NCBI GenBank assembly: GCA_028227395.1
Contig: JAOIZZ010000004.1
Span: 1 to 64,000 of the forward strand
Reading direction: 5' to 3'
DNA: 64,000 nucleotides
DNA from: Woeseiaceae bacterium
GTDB taxonomy: Bacteria; Pseudomonadota; Gammaproteobacteria; Steroidobacterales; Woeseiaceae
Both the position numbers and the translations under genes were made by a program. A model generated the notes under the pieces. The model was not told the DNA's origin. It worked only from the letters and a program-made list of their open reading frames with translations, and did not search any database. Positions 43,304-52,964 of this stretch are shown here, piece by piece. How positions within the stretch are numbered: the stretch's first letter is position 1; each line of letters starts with the position of its first letter.

Positions 43304-44047
43304 TCATAATTTTGCTAAAATTTCATCCGTAATTTCTGCATTACTATAAACAGTTTGAACATCATCAAGATCCTCTAGAGCTGATGTCATTTTTATCATC
43401 GTTGCGGCTTCATGCTCGTTTAAATTGGTAATAGTTGAGCATCGCCATGTTATTTCTTTGTTATCAGGCTCATGATCAGCCGCTATCATGACTTTAACCA
43501 AAGCTTCATAATTACTTGGGTCAACAATAATCTCGATTGAACCATCATCCTCAGTAATAAGATCATCAGCTCCTGCATCTATTGCAATTTCCATCAACGC
43601 ATCTTCATCGGCATCTTGATTGTAGGTTAATATACCCAAAGATTTAAACATATAAGCAACAGATCCGTCAGCCCCCATATTCCCTGAGAATTTACTGAAT
43701 GCATGCCTAACATCCGCAACTGTTCTATTCTTATTGTCGGTCAAACAATCAACTATAACTGCAGCTCCTCCTGGACCATAACCCTCATAACGTATTTCAA
43801 TATAATCAATACCTTCTAGTTCTCCTGCGCCACGCTTGATTGCTTTAGCAATGTTGTCTTTTGGCATACTTTGAGATTTACCTTTCTCAACAGCCATCCT
43901 TAATCTAGGGTTCGAATTTAAATCTGAGCCACCTAATTTTGCAGCAATAGTTATTTCACGGATCAATTTGGTAAATAATTTACCTCTTTTTTTATCTTGA
44001 GCGCCCTTTCGATGCTGGATATTTGCCCATTTACTATGACCTGCCAT
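43304..44047 (-). CDS. yebC: YebC/PmpR-family regulator or translation factor
   Basis: The 247-residue protein has the canonical start MAGHSKWANIQHRKGAQD and the conserved KLIREITIAAKLGG, EIRYEGYGPGGAAVIVDCLTDN and FKSLGIL. YebC proteins were described as DNA-binding regulators, and some recent work links the family to translation of proline-rich stretches. Its place before ruvC is conserved in many proteobacteria. Confidence 0.94.
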   Translation of the reverse strand: MAGHSKWANIQHRKGAQDKKRGKLFTKLIREITIAAKLGGSDLNSNPRLRMAVEKGKSQSMPKDNIAKAIKRGAGELEGIDYIEIRYEGYGPGGAAVIVDCLTDNKNRTVADVRHAFSKFSGNMGADGSVAYMFKSLGILTYNQDADEDALMEIAIDAGADDLITEDDGSIEIIVDPSNYEALVKVMIAADHEPDNKEITWRCSTITNLNEHEAATMIKMTSALEDLDDVQTVYSNAEITDEILAKL

Positions 44048-44402
44048 AAAATAGTTTCCATTTTTATTTAATTATCTAATTGTTATCATACCGTTTAAAC
44101 CTATCGTAATCACCATCAATAAAGTCAAACTTGATAGTAATTCGCAACTTGATAATTATGATATAAGACATCCTTCTGTTATTGATTAGAATCTTCTCTT
44201 CTTAACAATAGCCCTCCATTAGATTATAAATTATTAGCTAGAGGTGAGGGTTAAACATACAAGATTTGATTGATTATTTCTTTGAGAATAGTTAAGCCCA
44301 ATCCCTATCGAAATATGGCAACAGTGAAACTTAGTTCAAATAATCCAAAATTCAGATCAATACTAAATAAATTAAATAAAAATTAATAACGCCATAATAA
44401 AA
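44048..44402. other. Intergenic region of about 355 bp without a supported gene
   Basis: This AT-rich spacer lies between the lpd stop and the yebC start, both on the minus strand. It should hold the yebC-ruv-tol promoter and the end of the sucAB-lpd transcript. I see no tRNA, no convincing ORF (the best is 23 codons from 44315 on the plus strand) and no clear terminator hairpin. Confidence 0.5.
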
Positions 44403-45833
44403 TTATTTTTTATTCGGGTAATTCAAAGCACGCTTATCGACAGCCAGAGATGCCTCATGAATAGCTTCAGATAAGCTAGGGTGGGCATGGATTGTTCTTT
44501 GAATGTCTTCAGAGCTGGCTTCAAACTCCATTGCTAAAACGACCTCGCCAATCAACTCTCCAGCCATGGGACCTATGATATGCACACCTAAAATTTGATC
44601 ATTCTCTTTTGATGAGATCATCTTAACCATTCCAGAGGTTTGCTCCATAGCTTTTGCACGGCCGCTTGCAGCAAACGGAAATAATCCAACTTTATACTCG
44701 ATGTTTGCATTTTTTAACTCAAGTTCATTTTTTCCAGCCCATGCAATCTCAGGTGAGGTATAAATAACCGAAGGAATGATATCGTAATTTAGCTCTGCAA
44801 TATCGCCCGCGATTATTTCAGCGACCATAACCCCTTCTTCAGAACCCTTATGTGCAAGCATTGGCCCTCTAACACAATCACCAATTGCATAAACATTGGG
44901 GATGCTTGTCTGGCATTGTTTATCCACATTAATGCGGCCTGATTCATCTAAAGTAACACCGCTATCGATTGAGAATAGATTATCTGTATGAGGTTTTCTG
45001 CCAACCGCAACCACCACACGATCAAATTGTTTCTCAATCTTTTCATCATCTTTTATATAAGTTAATTTAACGCTTGATTTAGTTTTGTGAGCAGCAGTAA
45101 CTTTTGCATCAAGATGAAGATTTAAACCCAGCTTAATAAATTGTTTTTTTGCTTCTTTTGCAATATCTCGATCAACTAGACTTAAAAATTCTGGTGAAGC
45201 TTCAAATATATCAACTTTAGACCCAAGCCTACCCCAAACACTCCCCAACTCTAATCCGATTACACCTGCTCCCACAACAGCAAGACTAGATGGCACTTCT
45301 GTAAAATCTAATGCACCCCATGAATCCACTATTCGCTTCTCATCAAATGGAATTGCTTTTAATTCTATAGGTGACGAACCTGAAGCAAGCACGATGTGCT
45401 TTCCCTGAAGTGTATTGATATCACCTTTTGAATCTGTAAATTCAACTTGATTTAATCCCATGAATTTACCATGCCCCACCAACGCTTCTATCTTATTTAC
45501 TTTCAAAAGCCCTGCCACACCGCCAGTTAATTGTTTAACGATATCATTCTTACGTTTTTGCATTGCTTTGATATCTATTACTGGAGTATTAATATTAATG
45601 CCATGATCAGAAAACTCATGCGAAGCTCGATGAAAAAGCTCTGAAGACTCCAGAAGAGCTTTTGATGGAATACATCCAGCATTTAAACAAGTACCACCAA
45701 ATGAACTAGATCCATCTCGATTTTTCCACTTATCTATACAAGCGACACTAAGGCCGTATTGACTAGCACGTATTGCTGCAATATACCCAGAAGGTCCTCC
45801 ACCAATAACAATTACATCAAAATTTTTATTCAC
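44403..45833 (-). CDS. lpd: Dihydrolipoyl dehydrogenase (E3)
   Basis: The 476-residue flavoprotein has the FAD motif VIGGGPSGYIAAIRA, the redox disulfide GGTCLNAGCIPSKALLE, the NAD motif VVGAGVIGLELGSVWGRLG, FAD motif PNVYAIGDCV and the catalytic HAHPSLSEA end. It re-oxidises lipoyl groups of the 2-oxoacid dehydrogenase complexes. It follows sucB by 9 bp, so it belongs to the 2-oxoglutarate dehydrogenase operon, though it may serve other complexes as well. Confidence 0.96.
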   Translation of the reverse strand: MNKNFDVIVIGGGPSGYIAAIRASQYGLSVACIDKWKNRDGSSSFGGTCLNAGCIPSKALLESSELFHRASHEFSDHGININTPVIDIKAMQKRKNDIVKQLTGGVAGLLKVNKIEALVGHGKFMGLNQVEFTDSKGDINTLQGKHIVLASGSSPIELKAIPFDEKRIVDSWGALDFTEVPSSLAVVGAGVIGLELGSVWGRLGSKVDIFEASPEFLSLVDRDIAKEAKKQFIKLGLNLHLDAKVTAAHKTKSSVKLTYIKDDEKIEKQFDRVVVAVGRKPHTDNLFSIDSGVTLDESGRINVDKQCQTSIPNVYAIGDCVRGPMLAHKGSEEGVMVAEIIAGDIAELNYDIIPSVIYTSPEIAWAGKNELELKNANIEYKVGLFPFAASGRAKAMEQTSGMVKMISSKENDQILGVHIIGPMAGELIGEVVLAMEFEASSEDIQRTIHAHPSLSEAIHEASLAVDKRALNYPNKK

Positions 45834-45842
45834 TTTGAATTC

Positions 45843-47084
45843 TCAAATTTCAAGCATTAAGCGTTCAGGATCTTCGAGTGACTCCTTGATACTGACCAAG
45901 AAAAGGACCGCCTCCCTTCCATCTATGATTCGGTGATCATAGGTAAGGGCAACATACATCATAGGGCGAATAACTATCTTACCATCCACAACAACTGGCC
46001 GCTCTTTAATGCCATGCATACCAAGAATTGCACTTTGTGGTGAATTAAGTATCGGAGTAGAAATGAGCGAGCCAAATGTTCCGCCATTTGTAATTGTGAA
46101 TGTTCCGCCAGTGAGATCTTCCATTGTAATTGAGCCATTTTTTGCCTTAATGGCGAGTTCGGCTATCGATCTTTCAATTTCGGCAAAACTCAATTCGTCT
46201 AGATTTTTTATTACTGGAACCATCAAACCTCGCTCAGAGGAAACTGCAATTCCAATATCATAGCGATCATGATAAACAATATCCTGATCATCAATTGAGG
46301 CATTTATAATTGGAAATTTTTTCAAAGCTTCGACTGATGCTTTACTAAAAAAGGACATAAAGCCAAGCTTTACCGAATGCTCCTCAAGGAAGGATTTTTT
46401 ATACTTTTTTCTAAGCTCCATCACTTCAAACAAATCTATTTCATTAAAACTGGTAAGCATGGCTGAATTAGTTTGGGCTTCAACCATTCGTTCTGCAATT
46501 TTTGCCCTTAACCTGGTCATCGGAACACGTTGTTCATCTTTACTAGCGGGCTCTTTAGCAGCAACAGGTGCTTGATGAAGAGGCATATCAATATCATTGG
46601 ACCTGACGCTCTCTCCTTCGTCATCTCTAAGGTAACCTAATATATCTGTTTTTGTTATACGCCCATCTTTTCCACTTCCATTAATCATAGATGCATCAAG
46701 ATCATGTTCTTTGAGTAACACTTTTACAGAAGGGCTAATCTTTTTATCCTTACTATCATTTTTTGACGTACCAGGTGCTGAGTTATCTTTGCTTGATAAT
46801 AAAACATCATTTGCATGATCATTGTTTTTACTAGCACTGACTCCTAATGACTCTGTCATAACCGCCAATATATCGCCCGCCTTAACAACGCTCCCATCTT
46901 TAATTTTTATCTCAGTCAAGATTCCCGATTTTGGTGATGGCACTTCCAAAACAACCTTATCTGTCTCAAGATCCACTAGATTTTCATCACGAGACACTTG
47001 GTCGCCGGTTTTTTTATGCCAATTGATTAATGTAGCATCTGCAACAGACTCTGGCAGTGGTGGGACTTTTATTTCTATTGTCAT
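45843..47084 (-). CDS. sucB: 2-oxoglutarate dehydrogenase E2 (dihydrolipoyl succinyltransferase)
   Basis: The 413-residue protein has one N-terminal lipoyl domain with the lipoylated Lys in [15 protein letters not shown] Ser/Asp/Lys-rich linker is followed by an E3-binding domain ([33 protein letters not shown]). The catalytic domain ends in [20 protein letters not shown] with the active His and Asp. It moves the succinyl group to CoA. It is between sucA (51 bp) and lpd (9 bp). Confidence 0.96.
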   Translation of the reverse strand: MTIEIKVPPLPESVADATLINWHKKTGDQVSRDENLVDLETDKVVLEVPSPKSGILTEIKIKDGSVVKAGDILAVMTESLGVSASKNNDHANDVLLSSKDNSAPGTSKNDSKDKKISPSVKVLLKEHDLDASMINGSGKDGRITKTDILGYLRDDEGESVRSNDIDMPLHQAPVAAKEPASKDEQRVPMTRLRAKIAERMVEAQTNSAMLTSFNEIDLFEVMELRKKYKKSFLEEHSVKLGFMSFFSKASVEALKKFPIINASIDDQDIVYHDRYDIGIAVSSERGLMVPVIKNLDELSFAEIERSIAELAIKAKNGSITMEDLTGGTFTITNGGTFGSLISTPILNSPQSAILGMHGIKERPVVVDGKIVIRPMMYVALTYDHRIIDGREAVLFLVSIKESLEDPERLMLEI

Positions 47085-47135
47085 TACTTTTAAATCCTAT
47101 TTTTTTGAAAATATAATTAAACTTATTAGATTAAT

Positions 47136-49943
47136 TTATATCCCTAAGGCATTGATAATTAGATTTTTTTGCTGCTCAAGATGTAACTTAGATAAACCAG
47201 TAGCAGGTGCGGCAGCACCTCGTCTTCCCGAGTATACTAGGTCTTGATTTTCAATCGCATGCTGCAATCGATGTCGAATCTGGTACCAAGCCCCTTGATT
47301 CTGAGGCTCCTCTTGGCACCACACCACCTCTTTAAGATTAGGGTATTTATTTATAACAGCAGCATATTCATCTATCGGAAATGGATACAATTGCTCTATA
47401 CGCACAATTGCCACATCATCTAAGTCTTCTTGAGCTCTCATTTGATCTAAATCAAAATAAATTTTTCCACTGCATAATACCAATCGTTTAACTTTTTTAT
47501 CTTTTAGGTCATGCTGATCTTCAATTATTTGCATAAAGCGACCATTTGTTAATTCTTTAATATCTGAAACAGAAGCTTTATTTCTCAACATGCTTTTTGG
47601 AGACATTACGATTAGTGGTTTCCTGTACCCACCGACCATTTGTCTTCTGAGCATATGAAACATTTGTGCTGGTGTTGATGGAACACATACTTGCATATTA
47701 TTCTCTGCGCATAATTGCAAAAAACGCTCCAATCGTGCTGACGAATGTTCAGGGCCTTGGCCTTCAAAACCATGCGGTAGCAATAAAGTCAATCCACATA
47801 ATCTGCCCCATTTTGTTTCTCCGGAGCTAATAAACTGATCAATAATCACCTGTGCACCATTAGCAAAATCACCAAATTGAGCTTCCCAAATGACAAGTGT
47901 ATTCGAATGTGTTGTAGCATAGCCATACTCAAAGCCCAATACTGCTTCTTCAGATAAATAAGAATCTATAACTCGAAATTCACCTGAATCTTTAATACTG
48001 TGCAAAGGGACATATTTATCCTTGTTACGCTGATTATACAAAACAGCATGCCTATGAAAGAATGTTCCACGTGAACTATCTTGCCCTGTTACGCGACAGT
48101 TATAACCTTCATTGATCAAACTCGCATAAGCCATACTTTCGGCAAAACCCCAATCCATCGGTAATTTATTTGCCGCCATTAATGATCGAAGTTCCATTAT
48201 TTTTTGAACTCGATCGTGCAAAATCATGTCTTCTGGAATTATGGTAAGAGCTGCAGCCAGTTTTTCTGTGGTTTTCTTTGATATTTTTGTTTCAATCTTT
48301 TTAGTCAAATCCTTTTGCTCAAAACGGCTCCAATCAGCCGTATAATCATCGCCAATCATCCCTAAAGATAATTTTGGTACAGGCTTACCTTGATCCAAAA
48401 GATCTCGATAATCATCCTGCATGATTGAAGGTTTGTTTGTGTCAATAATATTGATCTCAACTAATTTATTAGCATAGATTTGCCTTGGTGTTTTATGCTG
48501 TTTAATTTTAGAGTACATCAGAGGTTGTGTAGCGCTCGGTTCATCAGCCTCATTATGCCCTTGACGTCGATAACAAACTAAGTCGATAACCACGTCTTTT
48601 TTAAATTTACGTCGATAATCCATTGCTAGGCGTGTCACGTATATCACCGCCTCTGGATCATCTCCATTTACATGAAAAATTGGTGCCTCAATCATTTTTG
48701 CAATATCACTACAGTAAGGTGTGGACCTCGCATATGACGGCTTACTTGTCGTAAAACCAATTTGATTGTTTACAACTATATGAAGAGTTCCTCCAGTTCT
48801 AAAACCATCTACTTGAGACATTTGAAAAGTCTCAGTAACGACACCTTGACCAGCAAATGCCGCATCACCATGTATCAAAATTGGAAGAACTTGGTTGTGC
48901 TCAGAATCGCCACGACGATCTTGACGAGCCTTTACTGAGCCCTCTACCACTGGGTTAACTATCTCTAAATGTGACGGATTAAACGCCAATGAAACATGAA
49001 CATTACCTCCATCAGTTTTAATATCTCCTGAAAAACCAAGATGATATTTGACATCTCCAGTTCCAGTCATGTCTGGGTCGATTTTTTCTTCAAATTTATC
49101 AAATAACTCATCTGGTGATTGACCTAGGACATTCACCAGAACACTCAACCTTCCTCGATGTGCCATACCGATAACTACTTCTCTTACACCAGTTTCACCT
49201 GATCGTTGAATCGCATCAGAAAGTAACGGAATAAGGCTATCACCGCCCTCTAGAGAAAACCTCTTTTGACCAACAAACCTAGTATGCAAATATCTTTCTA
49301 TTCCTTCTGCAGCGGTCAATTGCTCTAAGATCGATATTTTTTCAGGATCAGAAAAATCAAATGATGAAGCTTCTTTCTCGTATCGCGTTCTTAGCCATAT
49401 ACGCTCCTTTGCTCTGGATAAATGAGCAAATTCAACACCAATTTTTTCGCAATATATTTTTTTCAGCAAGACGAGTAAATCTCTAAGCTTCATTCTTGAA
49501 CTTTTGGTACCCGCAAAACCGCTCGTAGAAAATTCATCATTTAAGTCTTCTTCCGTCAGCCCCAAGTAATCTAGTTTAAATACCCCAGGAGCTTTTCTTT
49601 CCATCATACCCAGTGGATCGATATCAGCAATTTGATGCCCCCTGAGAGTATAAACTTGAATTAATCTTGACACTGCTGCTTGTTTGTCAGCACCGACCTC
49701 ATTTTGTTTGAGTATTTTTTTAGCATTCTTTAATTTGGGTCGTGATTTATTTCTTAAATTTTCTTTTACTGAAGCATGCAATGCATCGCTTTCTTCACGC
49801 GGATATGTTGAAAAGTATTTTTGCCATTCTGATGAAACAGATTGCTCATCAGTTAGGTATGCCTCATACATCGCTTCAATAGCTGATGCATTAACACCCG
49901 AAAGACCGCTTGTGCGGTTTAGCTCTTTTAAAGATTTACTCAT
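47136..49943 (-). CDS. sucA: 2-oxoglutarate dehydrogenase E1
   Basis: The 935-residue protein has the SucA N-terminal peptide (YEAYLTDEQSVSSEWQKYF), the His-bearing VIGMAHRGRLSVLVNVLG, thiamine-diphosphate site GDAAFAGQGVVTETF and the C-terminal LLPHGFEGQGPEHSSARLER. It decarboxylates 2-oxoglutarate with thiamine diphosphate in the TCA cycle. No sdh genes precede it; the upstream neighbour is the divergent alkB gene. Confidence 0.97.
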   Translation of the reverse strand: MSKSLKELNRTSGLSGVNASAIEAMYEAYLTDEQSVSSEWQKYFSTYPREESDALHASVKENLRNKSRPKLKNAKKILKQNEVGADKQAAVSRLIQVYTLRGHQIADIDPLGMMERKAPGVFKLDYLGLTEEDLNDEFSTSGFAGTKSSRMKLRDLLVLLKKIYCEKIGVEFAHLSRAKERIWLRTRYEKEASSFDFSDPEKISILEQLTAAEGIERYLHTRFVGQKRFSLEGGDSLIPLLSDAIQRSGETGVREVVIGMAHRGRLSVLVNVLGQSPDELFDKFEEKIDPDMTGTGDVKYHLGFSGDIKTDGGNVHVSLAFNPSHLEIVNPVVEGSVKARQDRRGDSEHNQVLPILIHGDAAFAGQGVVTETFQMSQVDGFRTGGTLHIVVNNQIGFTTSKPSYARSTPYCSDIAKMIEAPIFHVNGDDPEAVIYVTRLAMDYRRKFKKDVVIDLVCYRRQGHNEADEPSATQPLMYSKIKQHKTPRQIYANKLVEINIIDTNKPSIMQDDYRDLLDQGKPVPKLSLGMIGDDYTADWSRFEQKDLTKKIETKISKKTTEKLAAALTIIPEDMILHDRVQKIMELRSLMAANKLPMDWGFAESMAYASLINEGYNCRVTGQDSSRGTFFHRHAVLYNQRNKDKYVPLHSIKDSGEFRVIDSYLSEEAVLGFEYGYATTHSNTLVIWEAQFGDFANGAQVIIDQFISSGETKWGRLCGLTLLLPHGFEGQGPEHSSARLERFLQLCAENNMQVCVPSTPAQMFHMLRRQMVGGYRKPLIVMSPKSMLRNKASVSDIKELTNGRFMQIIEDQHDLKDKKVKRLVLCSGKIYFDLDQMRAQEDLDDVAIVRIEQLYPFPIDEYAAVINKYPNLKEVVWCQEEPQNQGAWYQIRHRLQHAIENQDLVYSGRRGAAAPATGLSKLHLEQQKNLIINALGI

Positions 49944-50091
49944 TAGATGCTGTCAATGACGCTCATGCTATGTAAATATTTATTATCAACTGTACTAAAA
50001 AAAAGTAGTGTATCGCATGACCAGCACATTAAAAAGTAAAATTATCAATTAATATGATAGATTAATATTAAGTCATTTCATTTGTTGGTCT

Positions 50092-50132
50092 AGAGGTATA
50101 AATAATAAAAAAAATAGTAACAAAATACCTCT
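50092..50132. repeat. 8-bp inverted repeat in the sucA/alkB divergent promoter region
   Basis: AGAGGTAT (50092-50099) and ATACCTCT (50125-50132) are exact reverse complements separated by 25 AT-rich bases. The pair sits midway between the two divergent start codons, a usual place for an operator. No T tract follows on either side. Which regulator would bind is not known. Confidence 0.45.
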
Positions 50133-50190
50133 CAACTTGTATGATAATTAATATTGGTTTTGACTGATAATTTAATAAAGAACATTCTTT

Positions 50191-51372
50191 ATGAAGACCT
50201 ATAACGCTTACTCAAAAACAGGCTTAAAGATATCTTACAAGGATAAAAAACGATGGGTTTGGTTACTATCATCCATCTTTCCTTTGTAAGCGATAGCTGG
50301 AATATACGGTCACCATATTACCGGCAATCAATTATGGTTACTTTTACCGCTTATATTTATATATATATTAGCTCCATTACTTGATTTTATTCTTGAGGAA
50401 GACACCAATAATCCGCCAGAAGAAGTCACCCTTCTGCTTGATTCTGACAGTTACTATAAAATTTTAACCTACATTGCAGTCCCTATGCACTTCATCGTTT
50501 TAATTGCAGCTGCTTGGTGGATAAGCATTAATCAACTAGATTGGTGGGGATATCTTAGTCTTTCAATAGTAGCTGGTAATATAAGTGGTCTTGGGATTAA
50601 TACGGGCCATGAGCTTGGTCACAAAAAGGGTAAATTTGAGAAAACCTTAGCAAAACTTGTACTTGCAGTTCCATTTTATGGTCATTTCACTATTGACCAT
50701 AATCAAGGGCATCACCGGGATGTGGCTACCCCAATCGATGGTTCTAGCTCTAGAATGGGGGAAAATTTCTATGCTTTTGTATGCAGGGAAATTCCAGCTG
50801 CCATCACCAGATCTTTCAAAACTGAAAACATAAGATTACAGCGAAGAAAACAAGATTTTCTGTGTTTTGATAATCAAATTTTTCAATCTTATGTGATTTC
50901 AACCATCTTACAAGGATCTATTATTGTAATGTTTGGCCTACAAATTATTCCCTTCCTTTTTATTCATAATATTTTTGCTTGGCTCCAGTTAAGCAGTGCA
51001 AATTATATTGAACATTATGGCTTACTCCGCCAAAAAGACGGATTAGATCATTATGAACGCTGCAAGCCTCATCATTCTTGGAATAGTAATCATGTTTTCA
51101 GCAACTTGGTGCTTTTTCACCTTCAGCGCCACTCAGATCATCACACGCATCCAACTAGGCGATACCAATCATTGAAGAGTTATGATGATCTCCCATCTTT
51201 ACCAAATGGTTATCTGGGTTGTTACTTAGTAGCTTATATTCCTTGGCTATGGTTTTATATAATGGACAAAAAACTACTCAAACTAAGCCATATTAATGGT
51301 GATCTCAGCAAAGTTAATTTAGATCCTAGAAAAAAAATGACGCTTATAAAAAAATATCAAGAATATAACTAA
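50191..51372 (+). pseudogene. alkB: Alkane 1-monooxygenase with an in-frame TAA at codon 33
   Basis: The frame from the ATG at 50191 to 51372 encodes a full-length AlkB of 393 codons, except for one TAA at 50287-50289. Before the stop it reads DKKRWVWLLSSIFPL and after it AIAGIYGHHITGNQLW, which aligns without gaps to the first membrane helix of Pseudomonas AlkB. The track starts only at the internal ATG 50485. All diiron His motifs are intact: GHELGHKKG, DHNQGHHRDV, NYIEHYG and LQRHSDHHTHP. The enzyme would hydroxylate terminal CH3 groups of n-alkanes. The TAA may be a real nonsense mutation or a sequence error; reinitiation at 50485 would lose the first two helices. A rubredoxin gene follows after 3 bp. 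Confidence 0.85.
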
Positions 51373-51375
51373 ATC

Positions 51376-51546
51376 ATGACTAAACACCAATGCCCAGAAT
51401 GTGCTTATACCTATGATGCTAGTATTGGTGATGAATATGAAGGTTACCTTCCTGGCACTCTCTTTAAGGACCTTCCTGATGATTTTTTTTGCCCTGATTG
51501 CAGCGTCAGATTTAAAATAGACTTCATAGAGGTAGATTCAATATAA
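51376..51546 (+). CDS. Small rubredoxin next to alkB (not in the ORF track)
   Basis: The 56-codon frame starts at the ATG at 51376, 3 bp after the alkB stop. It has the two CxxC metal loops CPECAYTYD and CPDCSVRF, and the linking LPGTLFKDLPDDFFCPDC fits rubredoxin closely. Ala and Ser stand where the Gly after each CxxC is usual. Rubredoxin passes electrons to AlkB. No rubredoxin reductase gene is visible in this window. The intact frame and its coupling to alkB argue that the pair is, or was recently, functional. Confidence 0.88.
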   Translation: MTKHQCPECAYTYDASIGDEYEGYLPGTLFKDLPDDFFCPDCSVRFKIDFIEVDSI

Positions 51547-51552
51547 TTACTT

Positions 51553-52926
51553 TTAATTACGCTTATCACGTAACGCATCTTTGAATCGATATAACTGAAT
51601 CATTCCTTGCAAATAATGTCTTCGTAGGGCGCTCAATGGAAACTTAGGCGATAAACCATGAACTATTCGAGGTAGATCACGTGGCTTTTTATTGCTTTTA
51701 CCATATTTTCCAAGCCACTTTGCGAGCTGCAATCCCGTCCAAGTTGATGTGTTGACCCCATTACCATGATACCCAAAACCAAAAAAAACACTTAGATCAT
51801 CATCCAAATGTCCAATTGATGGTGTCAGTCTTCGCGTAAAACAAACAAAACCATGCCATTTATACTCTATTTCGACATCAGACCAATTTGGCCAGATAGA
51901 ACGCATTACATCGATCAGATAATTATAATTTTTTTCAGCGCCCGCTCTATCTCCCGATGATGAGCCACGCCCACCAAATAAAAAACGATTATCTGGCAAC
52001 AAACGATAATAATTAACAAGTTTCCTTGAATTGATAACTGGGTTCTGTGTTTTCCAATTATGCGAGGCAAGTTCATCTGAGGTGAGCGGCCTTGTGGTGA
52101 TAATAGAACTAATGATCGGCAAACTTCGTGCTTTAAAATTACCAAGTAAATGTTCAGGCATAAAGCCATTTGTTGCGAATATCACGTACTTAGCTTTTAA
52201 AACTCCAGACCGTGTTGTTAGATAATGTGAGCTGCTATTTTTTTGCCAGTCAATAACTTCACTGTTAGAGAAAAGTCGTGCACCATTTTTTTTAGCAGCA
52301 ATTGCTAGGCCATTGGCATATCTGAGTGGATGTAATCCAAAGGTAGGTTTTATGGCAACGCCACCCCACTGTTGATTTGCATCAAAATAGGACTCTTTGA
52401 GCTCTTCTTTTGAGATAATTGTTGCATCTAAACCGAGATATTTCCTCTGAAAACTAGCATATTCATAGATTTCCTCTAAATTGCTTTTTGATCTGGCAAC
52501 TTGTATTTCTGCCGAACCTTGAATTTTGATATCCATTTTTTCATCTATGATATTACTTCTTACTAGCTCAACAGCTTCAACCTGAGATTGATAATAACTT
52601 CGCACATCATCAAGGCTATATTTTTTTATTAGATTCTCTGAAGATTCAGCTACACCTCCGATTGAGCAAAAACCACCATTACGTCCAGATGCACCCCAGC
52701 CAAAATGACCAGCCTCAAGAACTGCCACATCAATATCATAATCTTTTGCCAGATGGTAGGCAGCCGATAAACCTGTATAACCTCCCCCAATAACAGCAAC
52801 ATCACAAGAATGCTCTCCTATCATCTTAGTATTGGGAGCGATAGAACTCCCCTGAGTTGATTCCCATAAGGAGTCCTCGGGGGTATCAAACTGATACATA
52901 TCTTGACTATACATAGGTGATTTCAT
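51553..52926 (-). CDS. FAD-dependent amino/amine oxidoreductase (DAO family, PuuB-like)
   Basis: From the ATG at 52926 (the track begins at a TTG 18 bases earlier) the protein has 457 residues. The FAD motif CDVAVIGGGYTGLSAAYHLA is followed by LEAGHFGWGASGRNGGFC, typical of the gamma-glutamylputrescine oxidase / glycine oxidase group. The C-terminal part ends in GFGYHGNGVNTSTWTGLQLA. It oxidises an amine or N-methyl amino acid, with substrate unknown. The MFS transporter gene 20 bp upstream on the same strand may supply the substrate. It converges with the rubredoxin gene. Confidence 0.85.
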   Translation of the reverse strand: MKSPMYSQDMYQFDTPEDSLWESTQGSSIAPNTKMIGEHSCDVAVIGGGYTGLSAAYHLAKDYDIDVAVLEAGHFGWGASGRNGGFCSIGGVAESSENLIKKYSLDDVRSYYQSQVEAVELVRSNIIDEKMDIKIQGSAEIQVARSKSNLEEIYEYASFQRKYLGLDATIISKEELKESYFDANQQWGGVAIKPTFGLHPLRYANGLAIAAKKNGARLFSNSEVIDWQKNSSSHYLTTRSGVLKAKYVIFATNGFMPEHLLGNFKARSLPIISSIITTRPLTSDELASHNWKTQNPVINSRKLVNYYRLLPDNRFLFGGRGSSSGDRAGAEKNYNYLIDVMRSIWPNWSDVEIEYKWHGFVCFTRRLTPSIGHLDDDLSVFFGFGYHGNGVNTSTWTGLQLAKWLGKYGKSNKKPRDLPRIVHGLSPKFPLSALRRHYLQGMIQLYRFKDALRDKRN

Positions 52927-52964
52927 AGTTTTATTTATCTGCAAAATATATTGTATTGTTGAAT

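Noticed and set aside
44315-44386. 23-codon plus-strand ORF between lpd and yebC
   Set aside because: Short, low-complexity Asn/Lys content, no ribosome binding site.
50287-50289. TAA in alkB as a recoded or read-through codon
   Set aside because: TAA terminates many ordinary genes in this window and I see no recoding element, so mutation or sequence error is simpler.
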